Positions 42,442-51,198 of a stretch of DNA of 64,000 nucleotides are shown here, piece after piece (the first letter of the stretch is position 1; every line of letters starts with the position of its first letter). The notes below the pieces were generated by a model, which was given only the letters and a program-made list of their open reading frames with translations, did not search any database and was not told the origin of the DNA. The stretch lies in NCBI GenBank assembly GCA_964410065.1, contig CAYPFO010000002.1, positions 49,215 to 113,214 on the forward strand. The letters are read 5' to 3'. The translations under genes were made by a program, and so were the position numbers. The stretch comes from Serpens sp964410065. Lineage in GTDB: Bacteria > Pseudomonadota > Gammaproteobacteria > Pseudomonadales > Pseudomonadaceae.

Positions 42442-44636
42442 GTGACGAGCACAGCTGGTCGGCGGCAGAACGTGCGGCCATCGATGCACTGGTGCGTGCG
42501 GAGCATGGCAACCCCTTCGCCTTTCTCGGGCCTCATACGGTCGGGCAAGGCACGGTGATTCGCGCTTATCTTCCCGGGGCGCTGCGCGTCGAGCTGCTGG
42601 ATGCGCAAGAAGGACAGGCGCTCGGTGACATGGAGCAATCCACACCGGGGCTGTTCTGCCTGCGACTCGACGCCTTTCGCGCCTATCGCTACCGCATTCA
42701 CTGGAGCGGCGGCGTACAGGAAACCGAGGATTCCTACGCCTTCGGTCCCTTGCTCGGCGAAATGGATATCTACCTGTTCAGCGAGGGCAACCACCGTGAA
42801 CTGGGCCAGGTGTTCGGCGCGCAATTGGCGCAGCATGAAGGTGTCGAGGGCGTGCGTTTCGCGGTCTGGGCACCCAATGCGCGTCGTGTCTCGGTAGTCG
42901 GCAACTTCAACGCCTGGGACGGGCGCCGTCATCCGATGCGCCTGCGCCATCCCTCGGGAGTCTGGGAGTTGTTCGTGCCGCGCCTTGGGGCGGGGGAGGT
43001 GTACAAGTACGAAATCCTCGGTCAGGGTGGCGTGCTGCCCTTGAAGGCCGACCCCATGGCGCTGGCCAGCGAGCCGCCGCCCGCCACCGGCTCGGTGGTG
43101 TCGGCACCTCTCAACTTCGACTGGCATGACGATGACTGGATGCAGCGTCGCGCCACGATGCAGGGCCATCAGCGCCCCCTGTCCATCTATGAAGTGCATG
43201 CCGGATCCTGGCGCCGCGAGGGAGGTCGCGACGGCCGCTCACTGAGTTGGAATGAGCTGGCCGAGCAATTGATCCCCTATGCGGTGGACCTGGGCTTCAC
43301 CCATATCGAGCTGCTGCCGATCATGGAGCACCCCTTTGGCGGCTCCTGGGGTTACCAGCCTCTGGGGCAATTCGCACCCACTGCGCGGTATGGCAGCCCG
43401 CGCGACTTTGCCGCCTTTGTGAATGCCTGTCATCAAGCCGGACTCGGCGTGATTCTTGATTGGGTGCCGGCGCATTTCCCCACCGACCCCCACGGTTTGG
43501 GGCGTTTCGACGGGACCGCGCTGTATGAATACGCGCATCCGTTCGAAGGCTTTCATCAGGACTGGGATACCTATATCTACAACCTGGGCCGCACCGAAGT
43601 GCACGGTTTCATGCTGGCTTCGGCGCTGCACTGGCTGCGCGTCTATCACGTCGATGGTCTGCGCGTGGATGCAGTAGCCTCAATGCTCTACCGCGACTAT
43701 TCACGTAACCAGGGCGAATGGATCCCCAACCGCCACGGCGGGCGGGAAAACCTTGAAGCCATCGATTTTCTTTGCCACCTCAATGACGTGGTCAACAGCG
43801 AAGTGCCAGGTGCGCTGGTGATTGCCGAAGAATCCACCGCCTGGCCAGGTGTAAGCCGGCCGACCCAAGAAGGCGGCCTGGGCTTTGCCTACAAGTGGAA
43901 CATGGGCTGGATGCATGACAGCCTGGCCTATATCCAGCAAGACCCGCTGCACCGCAACTATCACCACGACCGCCTCACCTTCGGTTTGATCTACGCCTTT
44001 TCAGAGCATTTCATCCTGCCGATCTCCCACGATGAAGTGGTACACGGCAAACGTTCGTTGCTGGACAAGATGCCCGGCGATCGCTGGCAGCAATTCGCCA
44101 ATCTGCGGCTGTATCTCAGCATCATGTGGACCCATCCGGGCAAAAAACTGTTGTTCATGGGCTGCGAGTTCGGCCAGTGGCGCGAATGGGATCATGACCA
44201 TGAACTGGACTGGTACCTGCTGCGCTATGGCGATCATCAAGGCGTGCAGCGCTTGGTGCGCGATCTTAATTACCTGCATCGCCACGAGCCGGCCCTGCAT
44301 CAGCTGGACGGTCAGCAGGAAGGTTTTCAATGGGTGATCGGCGATGATCGCAGCAACAGCGTGTATGCCTGGTTGCGCAGCGGTACACAGGGCGCACCGC
44401 TGCTGATCGTGCATAACTGCACGCCAGTGCCACGCCCCAACTACCAGATCGGGGTGCCGCTGGCGGGAATTTGGTCGGTGGCCTTGAACAGCGACGCCGA
44501 GGAATATGCCGGCTCAGGAGCCGGCTGCACCGGTGAAATCACCACCCTGGACGAAGTCAGCCACGGCGAGACGCAGTCGCTGTGCCTGGATCTGCCACCG
44601 CTGGGCACTCTGGTGTTGCGCGCTCAAATATCCTGA
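42438..44636 (+). CDS. glgB: 1,4-alpha-glucan branching enzyme (GlgB)
   Basis: This 732-residue GH13 branching enzyme introduces alpha-1,6 branches. It has an N-terminal carbohydrate-binding module (GNPFAFLGPH) and a second one with GNFNAWDGR, then the catalytic barrel with Asp411 in RVDAVASM, Glu464 in IAEESTAWPG and the HDEVVHGK motif. The family-typical GHGRNHP-like C-terminal beta-domain ends the protein. It overlaps treS by ATGA and ends the plus-strand operon, where a short terminator follows. It converts the linear product of GlgE into branched glucan. Confidence 0.96.
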   Translation: MSDEHSWSAAERAAIDALVRAEHGNPFAFLGPHTVGQGTVIRAYLPGALRVELLDAQEGQALGDMEQSTPGLFCLRLDAFRAYRYRIHWSGGVQETEDSYAFGPLLGEMDIYLFSEGNHRELGQVFGAQLAQHEGVEGVRFAVWAPNARRVSVVGNFNAWDGRRHPMRLRHPSGVWELFVPRLGAGEVYKYEILGQGGVLPLKADPMALASEPPPATGSVVSAPLNFDWHDDDWMQRRATMQGHQRPLSIYEVHAGSWRREGGRDGRSLSWNELAEQLIPYAVDLGFTHIELLPIMEHPFGGSWGYQPLGQFAPTARYGSPRDFAAFVNACHQAGLGVILDWVPAHFPTDPHGLGRFDGTALYEYAHPFEGFHQDWDTYIYNLGRTEVHGFMLASALHWLRVYHVDGLRVDAVASMLYRDYSRNQGEWIPNRHGGRENLEAIDFLCHLNDVVNSEVPGALVIAEESTAWPGVSRPTQEGGLGFAYKWNMGWMHDSLAYIQQDPLHRNYHHDRLTFGLIYAFSEHFILPISHDEVVHGKRSLLDKMPGDRWQQFANLRLYLSIMWTHPGKKLLFMGCEFGQWREWDHDHELDWYLLRYGDHQGVQRLVRDLNYLHRHEPALHQLDGQQEGFQWVIGDDRSNSVYAWLRSGTQGAPLLIVHNCTPVPRPNYQIGVPLAGIWSVALNSDAEEYAGSGAGCTGEITTLDEVSHGETQSLCLDLPPLGTLVLRAQIS

Positions 44637-44655
44637 AGCGAAATCTCGCTTTTTT
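44636..44655 (+). terminator. Intrinsic terminator after glgB
   Basis: A 6-bp stem AAGCGA-AATC-TCGCTT followed by a T-tract lies directly after the glgB stop. The stem is short but the T-run is clear. Confidence 0.65.
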
Positions 44656-44672
44656 GCCGGTATTACAGCTCG

Positions 44673-44680
44673 CTATACTG
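44673..44680 (+). promoter_or_regulatory. Sigma-S-like -10 element before yqhA
   Basis: CTATACT is a good match to the extended sigma-S -10 (CTATACT). It lies about 35 bases before the GTG start of the YqhA-like gene and just after the glgB terminator. The -35 is poor, as sigma-S promoters often are. Confidence 0.5.
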
Positions 44681-44714
44681 CGCGCCCTTTGCTTGCTACC
44701 GAGTTGCATACGCC

Positions 44715-45221
44715 GTGAACATTATCGAATCCTTTCTGGAGAACGTCCTCTACACCGCCCGCTGGCTGCTTGCGCCGATCTACCTGGGCCTGTCTCTGGC
44801 ACTGCTGGCTCTGGCGCTGAAGTTCTTCCAGGAAATCCTTCATGTACTGCCCCATGTCTTCGAACGCTCCGAAGCGGAGCTGATCTTGGTGGTGCTGTCG
44901 ATGATCGACATGGCCCTGGTCGGCGGGCTGGTGGTCATGGTGATGATTTCCGGCTTCGAGAATTTCGTCTCCCAGCTGAACATCAAGCCCGGAATGGAAA
45001 AGCTGGAATGGCTCGGCAAGATGGATTCCGGCTCGCTGAAGCTGAAAGTCGCCGCCTCGATCGTGGCGATTTCTTCCATCCATTTGCTGCGCATGTTCAT
45101 GGATGCGCAGAAGATCTCCAACGACAAGCTGATGTGGTACGTGATCATTCACATGACCTTCGTGATCTCGGCCTTTGCCATGGGCTTCATGGAGAAGCAC
45201 GTCAAGCATAAGGGAGCCTGA
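44715..45221 (+). CDS. UPF0114/YqhA family membrane protein
   Basis: This 168-residue inner-membrane protein of the UPF0114/TIGR00645 family has about four membrane segments, including a long hydrophobic start (LLAPIYLGLSLALLALALKFF) and VVMVMISGFENFVSQLN, a family block. It uses GTG as start codon, which fits the family N-terminus MNIIESFLENVLYTARW. Function is unknown. A strong terminator follows and overlaps the 3' end of the convergent ybhN-like gene. Confidence 0.88.
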   Translation: MNIIESFLENVLYTARWLLAPIYLGLSLALLALALKFFQEILHVLPHVFERSEAELILVVLSMIDMALVGGLVVMVMISGFENFVSQLNIKPGMEKLEWLGKMDSGSLKLKVAASIVAISSIHLLRMFMDAQKISNDKLMWYVIIHMTFVISAFAMGFMEKHVKHKGA

Positions 45222-45236
45222 GGCCTGGATTGGAGC

Positions 45237-45265
45237 GCCGCGCTCAGGCTTCAGCGCGGCTTTTT
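45237..45265 (+). terminator. Rho-independent terminator after yqhA
   Basis: A perfect 8-bp stem GCCGCGCT-N8-AGCGCGGC followed by TTTTT ends the plus-strand transcript. The T-tract lies inside the 3' end of the convergent YbhN gene. Confidence 0.85.
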
Positions 45266-46213
45266 CGCCTGTTTCTCCAGCATCAGGTACACCACGCAGG
45301 CAATCCCCAGCGGCAGCAGGAAGTACAACGCCCGGTAGCCAATCATGGCGGCGAGGATCGTGCCTTTGGAAAACTGGTGCTGAAGCATGGCGATGAACAC
45401 GGCTTCGAGGACCCCAAGCCCAGCGGGGATGTGCGTGATGACTCCGGCGATGCTGCTGATCAGCAGAATGCCGAGGACGGAAAAATAAAACGCCTGCTCC
45501 GGCAATAGCAGGTAAATCACGCTGGCCATCAGCATCCAGTTGAGCGCACCCAGGCCGGCCTGGAGCAGCGCAAAGCGCAACGAGGGCAGGCTGATACGGT
45601 GACCACGCCAATGCCAGGTGCGCTTAGGGGCGAATGCACACGCCAGCAGGTAGGCGAGGGACACCAGCAACAACAGCGCGCCGCACAACCGCAAGCCCTT
45701 CGCGCCGATGTGCCAGCTGTCCGGCAGGTCAAGCAGACCCAGGCTGAAAATAACGCCGCCCAACACGAAAAAGCCCAACCAATTGGTGATCAGGCTCATG
45801 CTCAAGATGCGGGTAATGGTGGCGATATCCAGCCCCAGCCGGGAGTACAGCCGGTAGCGCAGCGCGACTCCGCCAACCCAGGAACCCAGATTGAGGTTGA
45901 AGGCGTAGCAAACGAAGGCCAGCGGCAGCACCTGGCGCATGGGCAGGCCATGGCCGGTGTAGGAGCGGCTGAGCAGGTCGAAACTGCTGAACACCAGATA
46001 GCTGACCAGGCTGATGCCGACACCGGCCAGCAAGATGCCAAAGCTATAGGCGTAGAGCGCGTGCTTGACCTCCTGCCAATCAAGATTCTTGACCAGCAGA
46101 AACAGCAGCACCGGCACCAGGATTAGTAGGCCCAGCGACAACAGGCGGCTAAGGTGGCGCCATTTTCGGGAGACCGGCTTGTGGGTGGCGCTCGACGAGC
46201 CGGCAGGGGTCAT
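45251..46213 (-). CDS. ybhN: YbhN-like integral membrane protein (lysylphosphatidylglycerol synthetase/UPF0104 fold)
   Basis: This 320-residue protein has about eight membrane helices and a fold related to the flippase domain of MprF and to UPF0104. Blocks such as LNLGSWVGGVALRYRLY and SSIAGVITHIPAGLGVLEAVFI are characteristic. In E. coli ybhN is in a cluster with clsB and ybhP, and the same order is present here. The start overlaps the clsB stop (ATGA). It probably acts in phospholipid handling at the inner membrane, but that is inference. Confidence 0.87.
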   Translation of the reverse strand: MTPAGSSSATHKPVSRKWRHLSRLLSLGLLILVPVLLFLLVKNLDWQEVKHALYAYSFGILLAGVGISLVSYLVFSSFDLLSRSYTGHGLPMRQVLPLAFVCYAFNLNLGSWVGGVALRYRLYSRLGLDIATITRILSMSLITNWLGFFVLGGVIFSLGLLDLPDSWHIGAKGLRLCGALLLLVSLAYLLACAFAPKRTWHWRGHRISLPSLRFALLQAGLGALNWMLMASVIYLLLPEQAFYFSVLGILLISSIAGVITHIPAGLGVLEAVFIAMLQHQFSKGTILAAMIGYRALYFLLPLGIACVVYLMLEKQAKKPR

Positions 46214-47421
46214 GAGATTTTTTCCTGTTTACAGGGAGTCTCGGTAGCTGCTTGGGGATGCAGTGGTTTCAGGCGTGGCTGGTGGGCCGGGAGCCAGCCG
46301 ACGATGGCCGGAAAGCGACGGGTGAAGTGATAACCGAGGAACACCAGCGGTGCCCGCCACCAGTAACCCCGCATCACTCGCTGCAACGTCACGCGTTTGC
46401 AGCTGCTAATGGCCAATTGCTGCAGATGCGCATAAAGCTGCTGATTGAAACCGGTATCGCGAATGAACAGGTTGGCTTCCAGGTTCAGCGACAGGCTGAG
46501 CGGGTCGAGGTTGCTTGAGCCCACGGTCGACCATTCGCTGTCGGCGATAGCGATCTTGCCGTGCAGGGGTTTTTCACAGTACTCGTGGATCACCACGCCA
46601 TCGCGCAGCAGGTAGTTGTACAGCAGCCGCCCGCAAATCCGCGCCCAGGGCATGTCCGGTTGGCCTTGCAGGATCAGCGTGACCTGCACACCGCGCTGGG
46701 CGGCGTTGCGCAATTCGCGCAGTAAGCGATAGCCGGGGAAGAAATACGCGTTGGCTACCAGCAAGCGCTGTCGCGCCTTACGGATGGCGCGCAGGTATTG
46801 CTCCTCGATGTCATCAGTGTGGGCATCGTTATCGCGTATCGCCAGCAGCATGGCGATGCGGCCGGCGGGTTGATCAGTGCGTGGCCGCACGACACCCGGA
46901 TAGCCCTCGGGGGTATGGGCAAGCAGTTCGCAACTGGCCTTATGAATGTCGGCCACTATGGGGCCCCGCACGCGAACGGCGTAATCCTGCTTGGCCATCG
47001 GCCCGAATTCAGCCAGGTGGTCGATACAGAAGTTGATACCGCCGATAAAAGCCAGCTCGCCGTCAATCACCACGATCTTGCGGTGCAAGCGCCGGAACAA
47101 GTTGGTGCGCATGCCGAACACCCGTGGCCGGGGGTCGAACATGTGCACACGGATGCCGACCTGGGTCATGGCCAAAATGTACGCGCTGCTCAGGTCTGCT
47201 GTGCCGTAGCCATCCACGGTCACTTCCACGACAACACCGCGCTCAGCCGCCTCGATCAGCGTTTTTTGCAGCTCGATTCCGACCTTGTCCTCGAAAATGA
47301 TGAAGGTCTCCAACAAAACTTCCCGGCGGGCGGCGCGAATAGCCGCGAACACGCTGGGGAAAAACTCCTCGCCATTGATCAGCAGCTCCACGTCATTTCC
47401 GCCGCGCCAGGCAAAACTCAT
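46210..47421 (-). CDS. clsB: Cardiolipin synthase B (ClsB)
   Basis: This 403-residue phospholipase-D-superfamily enzyme has two HKD motifs, HRKIVVIDGELAF and HGKIAIADSEWS, each followed by the expected GGINF or GSSNLD segments. ClsB in E. coli makes cardiolipin from phosphatidylglycerol, or phosphatidylglycerol from phosphatidylethanolamine and glycerol. No N-terminal membrane helix is seen, as expected for ClsB rather than ClsA. It is coupled to ybhP upstream and ybhN downstream by ATGA overlaps. Confidence 0.93.
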   Translation of the reverse strand: MSFAWRGGNDVELLINGEEFFPSVFAAIRAARREVLLETFIIFEDKVGIELQKTLIEAAERGVVVEVTVDGYGTADLSSAYILAMTQVGIRVHMFDPRPRVFGMRTNLFRRLHRKIVVIDGELAFIGGINFCIDHLAEFGPMAKQDYAVRVRGPIVADIHKASCELLAHTPEGYPGVVRPRTDQPAGRIAMLLAIRDNDAHTDDIEEQYLRAIRKARQRLLVANAYFFPGYRLLRELRNAAQRGVQVTLILQGQPDMPWARICGRLLYNYLLRDGVVIHEYCEKPLHGKIAIADSEWSTVGSSNLDPLSLSLNLEANLFIRDTGFNQQLYAHLQQLAISSCKRVTLQRVMRGYWWRAPLVFLGYHFTRRFPAIVGWLPAHQPRLKPLHPQAATETPCKQEKIS

Positions 47422-48200
47422 AGTCGTACCTCTACCGCCAGTGGTGCATGGTCAGACAGGTGCGACCAGGGCCGGTGGCTCAGAACTTGGGGATCGTGCC
47501 CAGTGGCGTTGCGCAGGTAGATGCGGTCCAGACACAGCAAAGGCAGTCGGGCCGGGAAGCTTTTGGCAGGTGTGCCCTGGGCGCGAGTGAAGACCTCTTC
47601 CAAGCCACAGCGTGCCAGCAGTGGGTCTGCGCGCAGCCGCCAATCGTTGAAGTCGCCGGCGACGATCACGGCGGCATCTGGGGGCAGGGTTTCCAGCAGG
47701 CGACACAGCAGTTTCAGCTGGCGTCGCCGGTGGCCTTCACGCAAACCGAGATGCACACAAATGGCATGCACTTCCCTGGGGCCCGGCACATCCAGTTCGG
47801 AATGCAGCAAGCCACGCTGTTCATGGCGACCGATGGAGACATCGTGGTTATCGAACGCCAGAATCGGGAATTTCGACAACAGGGCATTGCCGTGGTCGCC
47901 GTGGGGGTACACGGCATTGCGACCGTAGGCGTACTCCGGCCACATGCTGTCGGCAAGAAACTCGTACTGCGGCGTGGGCGGCCAATTGCTCAGCCGCGCG
48001 GCATGATGGTCATGGGTGCCGTGGACTTCCTGCAGAAACACCAGGTCAGTGGACAACGTACGCACCGCTTCGCGCAGCTCGGGAAGAATGAAGCGCCGGT
48101 TGAACGGGGTGAAGCCCTTGTGCGTATTCACGGTAAGAATGTGCAGGCGCTGTACGGCGGGCAGGGCGGCCTTGCGCAGCTGTGCGTCAGGATGCGTCAC
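47418..48200 (-). CDS. ybhP: Endonuclease/exonuclease/phosphatase family protein (YbhP)
   Basis: This 260-residue protein of the EEP superfamily has catalytic signs FLQEVHG (Glu), VAGDFNDWR (Asp/Asn) and LSDHAPLAV (the terminal SDH motif). GTG 48200 is the chosen start, 6 bases after GGAGG; it lies within the end of the upstream DUF72 gene (14-base overlap), and the long frame to 48350 is an artifact. Substrate unknown; the location beside clsB suggests phospholipid-related or membrane-linked activity, as in E. coli ybhP. Confidence 0.88.
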   Translation of the reverse strand: MTHPDAQLRKAALPAVQRLHILTVNTHKGFTPFNRRFILPELREAVRTLSTDLVFLQEVHGTHDHHAARLSNWPPTPQYEFLADSMWPEYAYGRNAVYPHGDHGNALLSKFPILAFDNHDVSIGRHEQRGLLHSELDVPGPREVHAICVHLGLREGHRRRQLKLLCRLLETLPPDAAVIVAGDFNDWRLRADPLLARCGLEEVFTRAQGTPAKSFPARLPLLCLDRIYLRNATGHDPQVLSHRPWSHLSDHAPLAVEVRL

Positions 48201-49107
48201 GGGGTGCCTCCAGTCCGGGCTGGGTTTCCAGGCCTTCGGCCAGTCCCAGTTTTTCCAGCAAGCGCCGGGCGTCGTAGGGCGCGCGCACCTTGATGTCATT
48301 GTCGAAGTAGCAATACAGATCGCGGGACTCAAGCGGCTGGTCGCGTTCATCGCTGATCAGGTGGGCATCGGCGGGTTCACGACCTTGGATCCAGGCTTCA
48401 ATGCGTTGCTGCCAGCGCGTCAGCGCCTCTTCGCTGTAGCCGCTGGCATACAGCTCGGCATCGCCGTGCAGACGCAGATAGACAAAATCGCTGGTCAGGT
48501 CTTCGGCATACGGCCATTTGCCTGCGGTGTCGGCGACTACCAAAGCGACACGGAAACGCCGCAGCAACGCCACGAAGGCCTGGTCGACGAAGCTCTTGTT
48601 GCGGATTTCCACGGCGTGGCGCTGGGGGCGCCCTTTGTCGTGGTCCAGATAGCCGCTCTTGCGCAGTTCGGCACTGCAATGCTGAGCCGTTTCTCTAGCT
48701 GCATCAGTCGTTTGCGGCAGTAATCCGAGGAAATGCTCGAACTGCTCGGCATCGAATTTGAAGCTGGGCGGAAACTGCCAGAGAATCGGCCCGAGCTTGT
48801 CGCGGAGGCTGAGCACCCCCGAGGCAAAGAAATTCGCCACTGGGATTTCTACCTCGCGCAGGCGCCTGACATGGGTGATGAAGCGGGGCGCCTTGACGCT
48901 GAACACGAATCCGTCGGGGGTGTCGGCGTACCAGCTTGCATACCGCTGCGGCGTTTGCAGCGCATAAAAGGAGCCATTGATTTCGATGCTCCTGACGGCG
49001 CGCGAAGCAAAATGCAGCTCGTTCTTCTGGGCGAGGCCCTTGGGGTAAAAGTCACCCCGCCAGGGCGCGTAGCGCCAGCCGGAAATGCCGATGCGAACTT
49101 CAGTCAT
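48187..49107 (-). CDS. DUF72 family protein (YecE-like)
   Basis: This 306-residue TIM-barrel-like protein of the DUF72/YecE family starts with MTEVRIGISGWRYAPWRGDFYP, the family signature, and contains ASRAVRSIEINGSFYALQTP and a late YCYFDNDIKV. The biochemical function is unknown. It is the first gene of the overlapped four-gene operon DUF72-ybhP-clsB-ybhN and lies 25 bases downstream of the zinc alcohol dehydrogenase. Confidence 0.9.
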   Translation of the reverse strand: MTEVRIGISGWRYAPWRGDFYPKGLAQKNELHFASRAVRSIEINGSFYALQTPQRYASWYADTPDGFVFSVKAPRFITHVRRLREVEIPVANFFASGVLSLRDKLGPILWQFPPSFKFDAEQFEHFLGLLPQTTDAARETAQHCSAELRKSGYLDHDKGRPQRHAVEIRNKSFVDQAFVALLRRFRVALVVADTAGKWPYAEDLTSDFVYLRLHGDAELYASGYSEEALTRWQQRIEAWIQGREPADAHLISDERDQPLESRDLYCYFDNDIKVRAPYDARRLLEKLGLAEGLETQPGLEAPRDAS

Positions 49108-49132
49108 AGGCTTTTTCGTCTTTTTTCTGCGG

Positions 49133-50452
49133 TCACGAACGCTTGGGCGAGGTCATCGAAGGAGGATCGCTGGCCGGGAAGGAGTCTTCAATGGCGTCAT
49201 CGAGCTGCGCCTCGCCATGGGTTATCTGCTCATCACCGCCGCGCGACTGCTGGCGCTGCGGGTGCAGTTCCACTTTCACCCAGCCGCTGTCGCGCCGGTC
49301 AAAGGCCTCGAAGGCGGCAATGGCATCGCTCATCGGTTTCACCTGAGTGATGATTTTCGCCGGATCGATGCGCCGACTCAGCACCAGCTCGATCAGGTGT
49401 GGAATGTATTTGCGGTGATGACAGTTGCCCATATTGATAGTCAGGTTCTTGTTCATCGCCTGACCAATGGGAAAGCTGCGTGATTGCTCCGAGTACACGC
49501 CAATTATCGACAAGGTGCCGGCCTTGGCCACGGCCTCCACAGCCCATTGCAGAACCTGGCTGGGCGCCGTGCCCGGGTGCCAGTTGGCGCCGTCTGGATG
49601 AGTATGCGGAGTGATGTCGGCCATTTCCTGGTGAAAACGGATGTCGTCTGGCTGAGGCGTTGCGCTATGGGGGTGTTCGGCGTCCACGCCCACGGCATCG
49701 ATGACGCGGTCCGGGCCTATGCCGTCGGTTAACCGGTGCAGGGCTTCTACCGGGTCTTCATGCTCGAAGTTGATGACTTCGGCGCCTTGTTGGCAGGCCA
49801 TGCGCAGCCGGTCTTCCAGCCGGTCAATGGCAAAGATGCGCGCGGCGCCGAACAGCTTGGCACTGGCAATGGCGAATTGGCCAACCGGGCCGCAGCCGAA
49901 AACGGCCACGCTGTCGCCGGGCGTGATTTCAGCCATTTCGGCGCCGAAATAGCCGGTGGGGAAAATGTCCGAAATCAGAATCGCCTGATCATCGCTGACT
50001 TCACTGGGCAATTTGACCAGGCCGATGTGGGCGAAGGGAATGCGCGCCTTTTCTGCCTGCAAGCCCTGAAAAGGTCCGGTGGTGGCCGGGCCACCAAAAA
50101 ACGCGGTACCGGCTTGGGGGCCGTTGGGGTTGGCCACGTCGCATTGCGCGTAATAACCCGACCGGCAATACACGCAGTTGCCGCAGGCGATGGTCGAGGC
50201 GATCACCACCCGGTCGCCGATCTGCAGGTTGCGCACATCCTCGCCCAGCGCTTCGACGATGCCTACGCCTTCATGGCCAAGAATGGTGCCTGGCTGCATG
50301 CCGGCCACGGTACCGCGCACAAAGTGCAGGTCAGTACCGCAGATGGCCGACGCCGTCAGCCGCACGATGGCATCGGTCGGCGCTTGCAGGGTGGGCTCAG
50401 GAACATCGTCGAGCCGGATGTCGCCCACGTCATGAAAAACCACAGCTTTCAT
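49133..50452 (-). CDS. Zinc-dependent alcohol dehydrogenase with a C-terminal SFPASDPPS tail
   Basis: This 439-residue MDR enzyme has catalytic-zinc blocks CGTDLHFVRG and GHEGVGIVEALG, a structural-zinc cluster CGNCVYCRSGYYAQC, and the Rossmann motif GCGPVGQFAIA. It is paralogous to the dehydrogenase at 20862-22028 and belongs to the same formaldehyde-dehydrogenase-like group. About 40 extra residues at the C-terminus end in IEDSFPASDPPSM, a short motif also seen at the ends of other proteobacterial stress proteins. The start at 50452 is preceded by AGGACAGG; frames further upstream extend it artificially. Substrate unknown. Confidence 0.9.
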   Translation of the reverse strand: MKAVVFHDVGDIRLDDVPEPTLQAPTDAIVRLTASAICGTDLHFVRGTVAGMQPGTILGHEGVGIVEALGEDVRNLQIGDRVVIASTIACGNCVYCRSGYYAQCDVANPNGPQAGTAFFGGPATTGPFQGLQAEKARIPFAHIGLVKLPSEVSDDQAILISDIFPTGYFGAEMAEITPGDSVAVFGCGPVGQFAIASAKLFGAARIFAIDRLEDRLRMACQQGAEVINFEHEDPVEALHRLTDGIGPDRVIDAVGVDAEHPHSATPQPDDIRFHQEMADITPHTHPDGANWHPGTAPSQVLQWAVEAVAKAGTLSIIGVYSEQSRSFPIGQAMNKNLTINMGNCHHRKYIPHLIELVLSRRIDPAKIITQVKPMSDAIAAFEAFDRRDSGWVKVELHPQRQQSRGGDEQITHGEAQLDDAIEDSFPASDPPSMTSPKRS

Positions 50453-50636
50453 TGCACCTGTCCTCTGGCTAAGTCTCTGGCCGGCTGAGTGAATCGGGCA
50501 GGCCTGGAGCGAAGCGATATTCCTGCCCCGGCCCGCGTTCGTCTTCGCGGCAAGTCGCCGGCTCACAGTGAACCTTCGCTGTAAGAGGCGCGCCCGCAAC
50601 GCGTAGCCCGGGCACGTAACCGACGTTACTGGGTAA

Positions 50637-51050
50637 TCAATGCGCCTCCGTCACCCCTTGCAGTACAGTGTCGCTGGTCTTGGCATCGTTGGAGCTGGCG
50701 ATATTGCCCAGGGAAACCACGCCCACCAGGCGTTTTTCGCGGGTAAGCACCGGTAGGCGGCGGACCTGGATATCCGCCATGTTCTGCGCCACGTGCTGCA
50801 CGTCTTCGTCTTCGAAGCAATAGCGGATATTGCCGCTCATGACTTTGCGCACTGGCGTATCGGCGGACAGTCCCTGGGCCACGGCGCGGATGGTGATATC
50901 ACGGTCGGTGAGCATGCCCACCAAGCGATCCCCTTCATTCACCAGCAAGGCACCGCTGTCGATGCGCGCCATCAGGTCGGCGGCTTCGCGGATGCTCTGC
51001 TCGGGCGTGACGGTTTGGGCATTGCGGGTCATGACGTCGCGAATCTTCAT
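50637..51050 (-). CDS. CBS-domain pair protein
   Basis: This 137-residue protein has two tandem CBS domains (about residues 1-65 and 66-137), with typical MTRNAQTVTPEQSIREAADLM, a GMLTDRDITIRAV strand-helix, and a second DVQHVAQNMADIQVRRLPVL block. CBS pairs bind adenosyl nucleotides and act as energy or redox sensors. The start at 51050 follows a GGAGG site; the upstream frame to 51062 is not needed. It is downstream of glgX on the same strand, so it may be co-transcribed with the glucan operon. Target unknown. Confidence 0.9.
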   Translation of the reverse strand: MKIRDVMTRNAQTVTPEQSIREAADLMARIDSGALLVNEGDRLVGMLTDRDITIRAVAQGLSADTPVRKVMSGNIRYCFEDEDVQHVAQNMADIQVRRLPVLTREKRLVGVVSLGNIASSNDAKTSDTVLQGVTEAH

Positions 51051-51198
51051 GGGATCCTCCACAGGGGTAATGCCAGACGGCGGCAGTCGATATAAGGTCC
51101 GACTGAGGGAAGGAAGGGGGGTTCAGATAGCCAAGGTCCGTCCGTCCACTGGGCTAGGCCGGCCGACGCGAACGCTCCTCCATCCATAGGCCTCACCG

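Noticed and set aside
51047..51187. 46-codon minus-strand frame between glgX and the CBS gene, ending at the CBS start (ATGA)
   Set aside because: It overlaps the CBS ATG, but its ribosome binding site is weak and its sequence (Pro/Trp-rich, no known motif) is unconvincing. It is worth a conservation check.
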